DNA from: Candidatus Rifleibacteriota bacterium
GTDB lineage: Bacteria; Muiribacteriota; Ozemobacteria; Ozemobacterales; Ozemobacteraceae
Assembly (NCBI GenBank): GCA_012520995.1
Contig: JAAYNI010000031.1
Location: 1 to 35,865, forward strand
Length of the DNA stretch: 35,865 nt
Direction: 5' to 3'
Below, in pieces: positions 22,441 to 30,696 of the stretch (position 1 is its first letter; every line of letters begins with the position of its first letter). The notes beneath the pieces are model-generated. The model worked only from the letters and a program-made list of their open reading frames with translations, had not been told where the DNA came from and searched no databases. Position numbers and translations under genes: made by a program.

Positions 22441-23433
22441 ATGAGAAAAACCTTGTTTTTAACTGTTGTTTTGGCTCTTGTAGCCATGATTTGTTTTACG
22501 CCTTTGAGCGCTCAAGAAAAAAATTCTGAAGACGCCCCAAATCCATTCGGAGAAGAGGTTAAAGTTACATCGGATGACGACAAAAAAGCTGAAGATAAAG
22601 TAGAAACAGTTGTCATTGCAGAACCTGAAGCTCCTAAGCCGGAAGATAAGAAGGATGACAAAAAAGACGATAAAAAAGATGACAAAAAAGATCTTGTAGC
22701 TGGAAGCAAAGCTAAAATTAAATGCCGTGCTGAAATGACTGTTGCTGCCAGACAAGCTCCTTGGGGCAAAATTCTTAAAAATTTGAAAAATGGTGAAGAA
22801 GTTACTATAGAAGGCAAACAAGGTAATTGGTACAAAACTTCTGCCGGCTGGATACATGCTCACTATCTTGAAGGCGACAAAGTTGCTGATGTCAAGATTA
22901 AAGAATATCCTTGGCATAAACGTATGTTCAAAACAGACCGTGATAAATGGCTCGCCGAGCAGGAGAAAAAACGCCAGGAAGAAGAGAGAAAGAAGCAGGA
23001 AGAGGAAAGAAAATCCGGTGGAGCTGGTTTGACTGCTAAACCTCTCACCCCTATGCCCACCAGAATCAGTTCTCCCTTCGGATATAGAATTCACCCGGTT
23101 ACCGGCAATAGAAAACACCACAATGGTATTGACCTGCCTTGTCCGACCGGTACCAGAGTTAATGCGTTGGGTGACGGTGTGGTGGTTGCATCTGGCTACG
23201 AAAACGGCGGCGGTGCTTATATTAAAATCAAATATGCTAACGGTATGCAGTCTTTCTATTGCCACCTTCAGAAGAATACAGCTCTTAAACCAGGAACCAA
23301 AGTCAAAGCTGGACAGCAGGTTGCAATTGCTGATAATACTGGAGTCTACACCACAGGTGCACACCTCCACTTCGAATTGCGTGATAAAAACGGTGGTCTG
23401 ATAGATCCTGCTAAGACTCTTAAGCTGCCTTAA
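22441..23433 (+). CDS. Secreted SH3b/M23-family peptidoglycan endopeptidase
   Basis: A predicted periplasmic murein hydrolase or divisome activator of the LytM/EnvC/NlpD kind. A signal peptide ends at PLSAQ (about residue 24). Then come an acidic/lysine linker with four DDKK-type repeats (70-84), a bacterial SH3 domain (about 99-153), an EEERKKQ coiled coil (about 165-192) and an M23 LytM domain (about 207-328). The Zn ligands appear intact: H227 and D231 (HHNGID) and H308/H310 (GAHLHFEL), with H285 (YCHL). An active peptidase is therefore likely. ATG 22441 is preceded by GAGGT at 8 bases; an ATG at 22426 overlaps that site. It is divergent from htpG, and the next gene follows after 29 bases. 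Confidence 0.9.
   Translation: MRKTLFLTVVLALVAMICFTPLSAQEKNSEDAPNPFGEEVKVTSDDDKKAEDKVETVVIAEPEAPKPEDKKDDKKDDKKDDKKDLVAGSKAKIKCRAEMTVAARQAPWGKILKNLKNGEEVTIEGKQGNWYKTSAGWIHAHYLEGDKVADVKIKEYPWHKRMFKTDRDKWLAEQEKKRQEEERKKQEEERKSGGAGLTAKPLTPMPTRISSPFGYRIHPVTGNRKHHNGIDLPCPTGTRVNALGDGVVVASGYENGGGAYIKIKYANGMQSFYCHLQKNTALKPGTKVKAGQQVAIADNTGVYTTGAHLHFELRDKNGGLIDPAKTLKLP
22648..22692 (+). repeat. 12-bp coding repeat (DDKK) in the M23 gene
   Basis: The codons for Lys-Lys-Asp-Asp recur with a 12-base period about 3.5 times, with GAT/GAC alternation. The repeat encodes a flexible charged spacer and is a candidate for length variation. Confidence 0.6.
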
Positions 23434-23462
23434 TTATGTTCTGAATCAGGATATTCTCTCAT

Positions 23463-24509
23463 ATGTTAAATATAAAAAAGTATTTGCCGTTCATTCTGAT
23501 TTCGTTAGTTTTCCTCTCCTGTGCTCTCCAAGCCCAGGAGGGGCTTTCTCTTATTAAAGATGTTGATTATAAACATATTAACGGTCTTCGCTATTACAAG
23601 ACTATGTTTAACGCTAAGAAACCGCAGCTTTCTCTGTCTATACCTTTTGGCACTCTCAGAGACTCAGTTGGCGGCGTTAACCAAGATACTGATAGAATGG
23701 GTTCTGGAATCCCCGATTCTATCAAGGCTGATGGCAAGGGAAAAGTCTGGGTTCTGGACTCCCTTAATAAGGCTATAAAGCTCTTCAATGAAAAAGGTAA
23801 AGTTGAGCAGGTCATAAATCTTTCTTCTCTTGATGCTGAGATTTTCTCAGATTTTGATATTTCACAGCACGGCGTTGTTGCAGTTTTGGACAGACAACTG
23901 GGCAGAATTTTTGTGATGTTGGATGGTGAGCTTGTGAGCCGAATGGAAACCTTTAACGATGCCATAGGCTTGAGACTTTCACAAAAAGGCGATGAACTTC
24001 TTGTTGACTTGCCAATAGCGGAAGGAATAGTCCGTCTCAATCTCGATGGAGATCTGTTGGGAATATATCAAAGTCCTGATGGTCTCTCATTGTACGAAAA
24101 GGAACCTGGAAAGCTTTGGGGCTTGAGATTGATGGGGAAAAATGCCCAGCTGTATATAAGAAATTCTTATGCTGCTTCAGATGAAACAATAGTTGCAGAG
24201 TTTCCTTATGGGGCTTACAAAGATGTTGATTATGCAAAAGGAGAAATCATAGGAGTTGACTCCGCTGGCAACGTCCATCTCTCGCTTCTTGCTGTCAACG
24301 ATTATGGCATTATTTATAGAGAGCGTTTGTATAAGTGCTCGCCTCAAGGGGCTATTCTTGATTATGCTGACATTCTCACTGTGCCTGCATTTTCTTTTGT
24401 TCTGACAGCTCCCAGAAACCGTGTTTTGTCTCCTGAGGGTGAAGTTTACGGTTTTTGCGATATGGAAGATTCATATCTGCTTTATAAGTACACTGCTGGC
24501 AAAAGATAA
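23463..24509 (+). CDS. Secreted beta-propeller-like protein of unknown function
   Basis: A 348-residue exported protein. The signal peptide (about residues 7-24) ends LSCALQAQ; the Cys20 context (FLSC) is an imperfect lipobox, so it may be a lipoprotein or be cleaved at LQA. The rest shows repeating beta-strand modules of NHL/six-bladed propeller type (KADGKGKVWVLDSLNKAIKLFNEKGKVEQVI; SPEGEVYGF). No catalytic residues are evident; such proteins often bind ligands or partners at the surface. It follows the M23 gene by 29 bases and may be cotranscribed with it. Family membership is inferred from pattern only. Confidence 0.7.
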   Translation: MLNIKKYLPFILISLVFLSCALQAQEGLSLIKDVDYKHINGLRYYKTMFNAKKPQLSLSIPFGTLRDSVGGVNQDTDRMGSGIPDSIKADGKGKVWVLDSLNKAIKLFNEKGKVEQVINLSSLDAEIFSDFDISQHGVVAVLDRQLGRIFVMLDGELVSRMETFNDAIGLRLSQKGDELLVDLPIAEGIVRLNLDGDLLGIYQSPDGLSLYEKEPGKLWGLRLMGKNAQLYIRNSYAASDETIVAEFPYGAYKDVDYAKGEIIGVDSAGNVHLSLLAVNDYGIIYRERLYKCSPQGAILDYADILTVPAFSFVLTAPRNRVLSPEGEVYGFCDMEDSYLLYKYTAGKR

Positions 24510-24516
24510 AAACATC

Positions 24517-24545
24517 TTGAAAGCTCTGCTTCTTTGTGATACACT
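24517..24545 (+). promoter_or_regulatory. Sigma-70-type promoter of rpsT
   Basis: TTGAAA (24517-24522), 17-base spacer, TACACT (24540-24545). It would give a leader of about 25-30 bases before the rpsT ATG, consistent with the isolated position of the gene. Confidence 0.45.
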
Positions 24546-24578
24546 TGTTGCTCAGTTTAATGAAAGGTAGTAAGTACA

Positions 24579-24869
24579 ATGGCTAATACAAAATCAGCTG
24601 CAAAAAACGCGAGACAGGCTCTTAGAAAGCATGCCAGAAGAGTCTCCGCCGTATCAGAACTTAAAACACTCAAGAAAAAAGTTTTGGCTCTTTCCGCAGA
24701 CAAGAACTGCAATAAAGACGAATTGGAGGCCATGAAAAACATGGTGGTTTCCAAGTTTGCTAAGGCAGGTTCCAAAGGCTATATTAAACCCCAAACTGCA
24801 TCCCGAAAAATCGGCAGATTGGTTAAGGCTATTAATCGTAATCAAGCCACAGAAGGACAAGAAAACTAA
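24579..24869 (+). CDS. rpsT: 30S ribosomal protein S20
   Basis: A small basic protein binding 16S rRNA early in 30S assembly. The 96 residues begin MANTKSAAKNARQ, the family's hallmark (ANxKSAxKR-like), with a three-helix layout and the closing ASRKIGRLVKAINR. GAAAGG stands 11 bases before the ATG. It is a single-gene unit between the propeller-like gene and the convergent clpB, with a shared palindromic terminator downstream. Confidence 0.97.
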   Translation: MANTKSAAKNARQALRKHARRVSAVSELKTLKKKVLALSADKNCNKDELEAMKNMVVSKFAKAGSKGYIKPQTASRKIGRLVKAINRNQATEGQEN

Positions 24870-24962
24870 TTTTTCTTCTCCGATTTATATATTAGCCTAC
24901 TGAATACCAGTGGGTTCTTGGCAGTGGAGAGTAAAGAATATCCGCAGCTTATCTCCCTCTGG

Positions 24963-25007
24963 AACCAAAAACAGCAGTTATGTGTTTCATAACTGCTGTT
25001 TTTGGTT
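24963..25007. terminator. 20-bp perfect palindrome, bidirectional terminator between rpsT and clpB
   Basis: The left arm 24963-24982 and right arm 24988-25007 are perfectly complementary over 20 bp with a TGTTT loop; the arms carry A-runs and T-runs that can act in either direction. The inner sequence (ACAGCAGTTATG / CATAACTGCTGT) matches the terminator at 9979-10015 almost exactly. It lies between convergent genes and probably ends both. Confidence 0.85.
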
Positions 25008-25041
25008 TTAGCTGTTTTGTCTTGTGTCGTGCTTGCTTTTA

Positions 25042-27642
25042 TTATTGCTTTTTGTAAGTTAAATTTCCGTTTTCTTCGCTTATGATAATCTTATCTCCCT
25101 CGGCTATCTTGCCTTCAATTACAGCTCTGGCAAGCATTGTTTCGATTTCTTTTTGCAATAGACGCTTGAGAGGTCTTGCGCCATATTGAGGGCTGTAGCC
25201 TTGTTCGATCAGCCAATCTTTTGCTTTGTCGTCAAGTTTGGCATCTATGCCTTGTTCCAAAAGACGCTTTTGGATCTGTTGCATCTGAAGATCTACGATT
25301 CCTGAAAGCTGTTCTTTTTCCAAAGTCGAGAAGATAACTATATCATCTACTCTGTTTAAAAACTCGGGACGGAAGAAGGCTTTGACTCGTTCCATGACCG
25401 CATTTCGTGTTTCATCTGTTATCTTGCCTTTTTCAGTTATGGCATCAATGAGCAGATCTGCTCCAAGATTGCTTGTCATAAGAACTACAACATTCTTGAA
25501 GTTGACCGTTCTGCCTTGTGAATCGGTAAGTCTGCCATCATCCAAAAGTTGCAACAGAACGTTAAATACATCAGGATGAGCCTTTTCTATCTCGTCGAAT
25601 AGAACGACCGAGTATGGCTTTCGTCTGACGGCTTCTGTCAGTTGTCCGCCTTCATCGTATCCTACGTATCCAGGAGGGGCTCCTATAAGGCGAGAAACCG
25701 CATATTTTTCCATATACTCGCTCATGTCTATCCTTATCATGTTTTCTTCGGTGTCGAAAAGGAACTCCGCCAGAGCCTTTGCGAGCTCGGTTTTTCCTGT
25801 TCCTGTAGGGCCTAGGAATATAAATGAGCCTATTGGTCTTTTAGGGTCTTTCAGGCCGGCTCTGGAGCGTAAGACTGCCTCTGAAATTGCAGTCACGGCT
25901 TCATCTTGTCCTATTACTCTTTCGTGGAGATGTTCGTCTAATTTAAGAAGCTTTTCTTTTTCTCCTTCTACCAGTTTGGTGACAGGTATTCCTGTCCACC
26001 TGCTGACTATTGAGGCTATTTCGTCAGAGGTGACTTCTTCTCTGACCAGCTTTCCTGTTTTTTGCTTTTCTTTTAGCTGTTCCTCAAGTTCTTTCAAGCT
26101 TTGCTGTGCAGCTGGAAGAAGTCCGTGTTTCAGTTCTGCGGCTTTGCCCAAGTCATAGTTTCTTTCAGCTTTTTCGATTTGAGCGTTAAGCTGTTCTATT
26201 TCTTTGCGCTTTTCCTGAACCTTTTGGATAACTTGCTTTTCGCTTTCCCATTGGGTTGTTAAAGCATCGCTTTCAGTTTTGAGATCTGCCAGTTCTTTTT
26301 TAATAGATTCGCGGCGTTTTTTACTGGCCTCATCTTTTTCTTTTCCCAAAGCCGTATCTTCAATTTCGAGTTGCATAATTCGCCTGGTTACCTGATCCAG
26401 CTCGGGAGGCATCGATTCAATATCTGTTCTGATTGAAGCACAGGCTTCATCTATAAGGTCAATGGCCTTGTCTGGCAGAAATCTTTCTGTGATAAACCTG
26501 TCAGAGAGCATTACAGCCGAAATTAATGCACTGTCTTGAATTTTAACGCCGTGGAATACTTCATATCTTTCTTTTAAGCCTCTGAGAATGGCTATTGCAT
26601 CTTCGGGTGTTGGCTGTTCAACTAAGACTGGCTGGAATCTTCTTTCCAAGGCTGCGTCTTTTTCTATGTGCTTTCTGTATTCATCAAGAGTTGTTGCGCC
26701 TATACAGTGCAGTTCGCCCCTGGCTAACATCGGTTTGAGAATGTTGCCTGCGTCCATAGCTCCATCGGTTCGCCCGGCTCCTACTATGGTGTGAATTTCG
26801 TCAATAAAGAGGAGGATTCTGCCGTCGCTTTTCTTTACTTCTGAGAGAACAGCTTTAAGTCTTTCTTCAAATTCTCCTCTGAACTTTGCTCCAGCGATAA
26901 GAGACCCCATGTCCAAAGCGAATACTGTTTTGTCTTTCAAACTCTCGGATACATCCCCTTTTAGAATTCTTTGCGCAAGACCTTCCGCTATGGCAGTTTT
27001 ACCCACGCCAGGCTCGCCTATCAGAACTGGGTTGTTTTTAGTTTTTCTGGAAAGAATTCTTATTACGCGCCTTATTTCATCGTCTCTGCCTATGACGGGA
27101 TCAAGTTTTCCCTGCTTGGCGGCTGTTAAAAGGTCGACTCCGTATTTTTCCAGAGCATTGTAAGTCGCCTCAGGATTGTCTGAAGTAACTCTTTGATTGC
27201 CTCTGGCCTCCATAAGAGCAGCAAGAAACTTTTCTCTGGTGATTGTGAGGCTTTCCAAAATTTTACCAGCATCGCTGTCTGTTGCAAGCATTGCCAAGAA
27301 AATATGCTCAACTGAGAGATATTCGTCTTTAAGGATTTGCATTTCTTTTTCGGCTTGTACAAGAACAAGCGAAAATTCCTTGGTTACATGAAATTGTTCG
27401 GGAGACATGCCTGGACCAGAGACTCTGGGCAGGGAAGATATTGCTCCTTCTAATTTTTCCTTGAGAGTGTCCCCGGAGATATTCATATTATTTAAAACTC
27501 TAGGGATGAGATTGCTTTCATCTGCACATAGAGCAGACAGCATGTGGAGAGATGTTATTTGCTGATGTCCATATTCTACGGCTAAATTTCTTGCGTTTTG
27601 CAAGGCTTCCTGCGATTTCTGTGTGAATTTATTAATATCCAT
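25042..27642 (-). CDS. clpB: ATP-dependent disaggregase ClpB
   Basis: A hexameric AAA+ chaperone that resolubilises aggregates with DnaK. The full 866 residues contain the double Clp-N repeat (1-145), NBD1 with Walker A GEPGVGKT (about 209-216) and [11 protein letters not shown], the long middle coiled coil (about 400-535), and NBD2 with Walker [26 protein letters not shown] and the sensor-2 region GARPLKR. The length and order are normal. AGAGAGGGAC precedes the ATG on the - strand. A 12-bp palindrome lies about 50 bases upstream. It is convergent with rpsT and divergent from rpmH. Confidence 0.97.
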   Translation of the reverse strand: MDINKFTQKSQEALQNARNLAVEYGHQQITSLHMLSALCADESNLIPRVLNNMNISGDTLKEKLEGAISSLPRVSGPGMSPEQFHVTKEFSLVLVQAEKEMQILKDEYLSVEHIFLAMLATDSDAGKILESLTITREKFLAALMEARGNQRVTSDNPEATYNALEKYGVDLLTAAKQGKLDPVIGRDDEIRRVIRILSRKTKNNPVLIGEPGVGKTAIAEGLAQRILKGDVSESLKDKTVFALDMGSLIAGAKFRGEFEERLKAVLSEVKKSDGRILLFIDEIHTIVGAGRTDGAMDAGNILKPMLARGELHCIGATTLDEYRKHIEKDAALERRFQPVLVEQPTPEDAIAILRGLKERYEVFHGVKIQDSALISAVMLSDRFITERFLPDKAIDLIDEACASIRTDIESMPPELDQVTRRIMQLEIEDTALGKEKDEASKKRRESIKKELADLKTESDALTTQWESEKQVIQKVQEKRKEIEQLNAQIEKAERNYDLGKAAELKHGLLPAAQQSLKELEEQLKEKQKTGKLVREEVTSDEIASIVSRWTGIPVTKLVEGEKEKLLKLDEHLHERVIGQDEAVTAISEAVLRSRAGLKDPKRPIGSFIFLGPTGTGKTELAKALAEFLFDTEENMIRIDMSEYMEKYAVSRLIGAPPGYVGYDEGGQLTEAVRRKPYSVVLFDEIEKAHPDVFNVLLQLLDDGRLTDSQGRTVNFKNVVVLMTSNLGADLLIDAITEKGKITDETRNAVMERVKAFFRPEFLNRVDDIVIFSTLEKEQLSGIVDLQMQQIQKRLLEQGIDAKLDDKAKDWLIEQGYSPQYGARPLKRLLQKEIETMLARAVIEGKIAEGDKIIISEENGNLTYKKQ

Positions 27643-27690
27643 GAACTGTCCCTCTCTTTCTGAATATTTATGGCTATTAGCTGCATAAAC

Positions 27691-27702
27691 ATATCATGAT
27701 AT
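27691..27702. promoter_or_regulatory. 12-bp palindrome upstream of clpB
   Basis: ATATCATGATAT is a perfect dyad about 50 bases before the clpB ATG. It could be an operator for a dimeric regulator; no known heat-shock operator matches it. Such AT-rich palindromes can occur by chance. Confidence 0.25.
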
Positions 27703-27879
27703 TGCTCACGTATATAAGATCGCAAATTTTATGCCAAAGAGTTAAAAAGCCTTTCAGATGCTCTTTAGGCCGTTATTTCTGATTTTACTGCTCTTGAAAT
27801 TCTAATTATTTTGTACTTTGCTACGATGCGCAACGTTTCACGGTTCTGTACAATGTTTGGCAAATCTGTTGGGGATATG

Positions 27880-27909
27880 TTGACTTTGCCTTGTGAGCTG
27901 TAGTATAAT
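27880..27909 (+). promoter_or_regulatory. Strong sigma-70-type promoter of the rpmH operon
   Basis: TTGACT (27880-27885), 18-base spacer and perfect TATAAT (27904-27909). The transcript should begin near 27916, about 30 bases before the rpmH ATG. It is the best sigma-70 match seen in the window, as expected for a ribosomal-protein operon. Confidence 0.85.
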
Positions 27910-27946
27910 TCTGTCTTTGAATGCAATTAATACAGGAGATTTAACA

Positions 27947-28090
27947 ATGAGTTTCACCTATAATCCTAATAAAAGAAAAAGAGCCAAAACACACGGTTTT
28001 AGAGCCAGAATGGCTACAAAAGCAGGCAGAAACGTCCTTAAACGCAGAAGAGCCGCAGGCAGAAAAAGACTTACAGTATCTGACGAGTAA
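27947..28090 (+). CDS. rpmH: 50S ribosomal protein L34
   Basis: A very small basic ribosomal protein; 47 residues with the invariant core [20 protein letters not shown] and the Arg/Lys-rich end. AGGAGA precedes ATG 27947 by about 8 bases. A longer frame from 27893 would start inside the promoter and is rejected. It is the first gene of rpmH-rnpA-yidD-yidC-jag-mnmE-mnmG. Confidence 0.97.
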   Translation: MSFTYNPNKRKRAKTHGFRARMATKAGRNVLKRRRAAGRKRLTVSDE

Positions 28091-28109
28091 TCTGCTCTGA
28101 ACTATCTTC

Positions 28110-28451
28110 ATGTGTGAGACTTTAAGGGCAGCTGCTGACTTTGAGCGCCTCTTTAACTCGAAAAATATGTTTTTTTCGCATGGCGTTCTTGTGAAATTTG
28201 TAAAGAGCAGCTCTCTTGATTTCAAATTTGCTATTGCAGTTCCTAAACGTTTTGGAAAAGCAGTGAAGCGCAATAAGCTTCGCAGACGTTTAAAAGAAAT
28301 TGTCAGGCTGAGTGCAAACAAGCCTGACTTTTCGCATATAGTTTTTTCTATACGCCGCAGTTGCGAAAGCTTTTCGTATTCATTACTCAGAGCTATGTGT
28401 GATGAATCTTTTACACGAATCGGAAAAGCTGCTTTAAACGGGGTATTATAA
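28110..28451 (+). CDS. rnpA: Ribonuclease P protein component
   Basis: The protein subunit that helps the RNase P RNA cleave pre-tRNA 5' leaders. The 113 residues contain the central [21 protein letters not shown] helix with the RNR motif that binds the RNA. No ribosome-binding site is obvious before ATG 28110, and an in-frame stop at 28098 rules out a longer start, so it may rely on coupling with rpmH 19 bases upstream. Its TAA overlaps the yidD ATG by one base. Confidence 0.92.
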   Translation: MCETLRAAADFERLFNSKNMFFSHGVLVKFVKSSSLDFKFAIAVPKRFGKAVKRNKLRRRLKEIVRLSANKPDFSHIVFSIRRSCESFSYSLLRAMCDESFTRIGKAALNGVL

Positions 28452-28693
28452 TGGCAACTTTCATTTCGTCAGTAGCATCATTTCCAGCATCGGCAGGCAA
28501 GAAGATGATTCGCTTCTATCAGAGATTTATTTCGCCAATGCTGCCCCCGGCTTGCATCTACGAGCCGTCATGTTCACAATATACCTATGAAGCTATTGCT
28601 AAATATGGCTTGTTAAAGGGCTCTTTGAAAGGCGCTTGGAGAATATGCAGGTGCAACCCCTTTGCAAAGGGCGGACATGATCCTTTGCTTTAA
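28451..28693 (+). CDS. yidD: Membrane protein insertion efficiency factor YidD
   Basis: A small protein that assists YidC-dependent insertion of membrane proteins at the inner face of the membrane. The 80 residues show the family pattern: [30 protein letters not shown], then [28 protein letters not shown], with its conserved cysteines. It sits between rnpA and yidC as in most bacteria; the start overlaps the rnpA stop (TAATG). Confidence 0.95.
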   Translation: MATFISSVASFPASAGKKMIRFYQRFISPMLPPACIYEPSCSQYTYEAIAKYGLLKGSLKGAWRICRCNPFAKGGHDPLL

Positions 28694-28731
28694 TTTTGCA
28701 GCAAATATTACAATCGGAGTTAAATTTTACG

Positions 28732-30696
28732 ATGCATATTATCGCCACACAGAAGAAACTGGCTGTTAAGAGCTTCTCGGTTTCTCTTCTGTGCATTTTG
28801 TTTTTATTTTTTTTATTGCTATTTTCGCCTCATACTATTGCCGACTTAAAAGCTGAAGAACAAATTGTTGCTTCTGAGCCTAAAAATGCCGCAACTCACG
28901 GAGTTTTGCAGCCAACTCCTAAGGTTTTGGAGCAAACACTTCCCGCAGCTGCTTTGCCAGAGTTGTCACAATCAACATCTTCTCTTGTGACCGATTCTCC
29001 GCAGCTCTCTTCTTCTCCAGCTGCTCAAAAGGCTGTGCTTGGCTTTGATTCAGAGCTTTTTGTGGATAAAAGCTGCAATATAAAAGACCTGACTCCCGCC
29101 GATTCTATGCCTTTGGGCGTGGTTTTGTCTGATGTTAACGGCGATAGCTATGATGATGCCTTCATAAACACAGAGACTGTAGCTGTTGTTCTTTCTTCAA
29201 AAACAGGCGGCATTGAATCTTATTATGTAAAAAACCAAAATTTCAGAGAGTTTCTATTTCCGCCTCATTCAACTATTGCATCAGAAGGCTATCTTATCAG
29301 ATGGAAAGAGCTTGACGGATTTACTTTCGACACTCCTGCTAAAGACTACTCTAAATATCCTTATAAAATTTCTGTAGATGAAAATGCAAAGGATCATTTT
29401 TCTGTAACCTTGACTTCGCTGATCCCAGATGAAGCTCTTATAGGAACAGGTTATGAAGGTATCGCTATTAGCCGAGTTTTCACCTTTCCTATGAACGGAT
29501 ATTTCTTTACTGTGGACAATCGGCTTCATAACAAAACCCAAGCCCTTGTTAAGGTAGGCGGACAGTCAGGCATGTCTCCGACTGCTTCTCAAACTCCCTT
29601 TAAAATGACTTATGCGCCTGGAATATTTCTTAAGTCCAGCATGCTTATGACAAATTTGTTCAGCATGAAAAACGTCACCGATATCAGTGTCAAAAAGCCT
29701 GCGGTTATTACTGAACAAGGCAGTTCGCTTGGAGCATTGAATGGTGTCGGTTTTAAAAATGACTATGTGGCTGCATTTTTGCAAAATAGAGGCAACGACA
29801 GAGTATATGTTTCTGCAGAAGAGAAAATCTTTAAAGACAAAGACAAAGACAAAGACAAAGACAAAGATAAAGCGCTGCCGCTTAGAAATGTGTACAGATT
29901 AGAAACTTCTTTACCCTCGTTTAATCTAGGCGCCAAGGAGACCAGATCTTTTAAGTTCCTATGCTACATGGGTCCGAACCAAAAGGCAGAAATGCAAAAG
30001 ATAAATATAACCGGTCTTGCTTCAGACGAAGGATTTTTGAATGGCGGTCTAAAGTGGATTTTAATTGCTTGCTATAAACTGGTTCCTAATTACGGAGTAG
30101 CTATTATATTGTTGACTCTGATAGTGCGCTTGCTTTTGCATCCTCTTACAAAAAAACAGACCGAGTCGATGAAAAAGAGTCAAGAGCTTGCTCCCAAAAT
30201 GAGGGAAATACAAGAAAGATATCAAAGTGACCCGAAAATGATGAATGAGAAGCTTCAAGAACTTTATTTTAAAGAAGGTGTCAATCCATTCGCAGGTTGC
30301 CTTCCAATGCTTGTTCAGCTCCCGATAATGTTTGCTCTGTTCAAGACAATCAGAACGGCGGTTGAGCTTCGAAATGTTCCTTTTCTTTGGCTTTCAGATC
30401 TTTCCCAACCCGATAAAATGTTGATATTGCCTATAGCTATAACTTTATTGATGGTTGTGCAGCAACGTCAAATGCAAGCTTCTCAAGGAGGAAACTCTCC
30501 CGAAGTGCAACAAGCCAACGCTATGATGAATTTTATGCCCTTGATGATGTTGTTAATAACTTTCCAGCTTCCTTCTGGATTGTTAGTTTACTGGGTTACA
30601 AATAGTTTGCTGGGAATAGCCCAACAAATGTCGGCTCAAGGTCCGACTAAATCTGCCAATTCTGCTGTATCGAACAAGGAGGAATCAAAAAATTGA
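28732..30696 (+). CDS. yidC: Membrane protein insertase YidC
   Basis: Inserts and folds inner-membrane proteins with or without SecYEG. It is the Gram-negative form: an N-terminal membrane helix (about residues 17-36), a Ser/Pro/Ala-rich stretch, a large periplasmic beta domain (to about 420) and the C-terminal 60KD_IMP core with five-helix topology. The core has VPNYGVAIILLTLIVRLLLHP containing the conserved Arg, the cytoplasmic coiled loop, GCLPMLVQLPIMFALF, and LPSGLLVYWVTNSLLGI. A run of six Lys-Asp pairs, encoded by a hexanucleotide repeat, interrupts the periplasmic domain. ATG 28732 gives a normal N-terminus; a TTG at 28696 is less likely. Its stop overlaps the jag start (TTGA). Confidence 0.96.
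   Translation: MHIIATQKKLAVKSFSVSLLCILFLFFLLLFSPHTIADLKAEEQIVASEPKNAATHGVLQPTPKVLEQTLPAAALPELSQSTSSLVTDSPQLSSSPAAQKAVLGFDSELFVDKSCNIKDLTPADSMPLGVVLSDVNGDSYDDAFINTETVAVVLSSKTGGIESYYVKNQNFREFLFPPHSTIASEGYLIRWKELDGFTFDTPAKDYSKYPYKISVDENAKDHFSVTLTSLIPDEALIGTGYEGIAISRVFTFPMNGYFFTVDNRLHNKTQALVKVGGQSGMSPTASQTPFKMTYAPGIFLKSSMLMTNLFSMKNVTDISVKKPAVITEQGSSLGALNGVGFKNDYVAAFLQNRGNDRVYVSAEEKIFKDKDKDKDKDKDKALPLRNVYRLETSLPSFNLGAKETRSFKFLCYMGPNQKAEMQKINITGLASDEGFLNGGLKWILIACYKLVPNYGVAIILLTLIVRLLLHPLTKKQTESMKKSQELAPKMREIQERYQSDPKMMNEKLQELYFKEGVNPFAGCLPMLVQLPIMFALFKTIRTAVELRNVPFLWLSDLSQPDKMLILPIAITLLMVVQQRQMQASQGGNSPEVQQANAMMNFMPLMMLLITFQLPSGLLVYWVTNSLLGIAQQMSAQGPTKSANSAVSNKEESKN
29833..29868 (+). repeat. AAAGAC hexanucleotide microsatellite within yidC
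   Basis: Five perfect AAAGAC units (29833-29862) and one AAAGAT (29863-29868) encode Lys-Asp repeats in the periplasmic domain. Because the unit is six bases, gain or loss would keep the frame and change only the linker length. Confidence 0.85.

Larger units (their letters stand above)
27643..27946. other. Divergent intergenic region clpB / rpmH
   Basis: About 300 bases hold the clpB leader and promoter (- strand; no clear -35/-10 found) and the rpmH promoter at 27880-27909. A perfect 12-bp palindrome ATATCATGATAT (27691-27702) lies on the clpB side. No DnaA-box cluster, dnaA gene, CIRCE element or RNA gene is recognised. Confidence 0.6.

Noticed and set aside
22459-23370. 303-codon frame on the - strand opposite the M23 gene
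   Set aside because: It is the mirror of a well-supported gene with a signal peptide, SH3b and M23 motifs; its Phe/Ser-rich composition simply reflects the Lys/Asp/Glu codons of the real strand.
27643-27946. Replication origin next to rpmH
   Set aside because: No dnaA gene and no cluster of TTATCCACA-like boxes; one TATCCACAG at 30-38 is too little.
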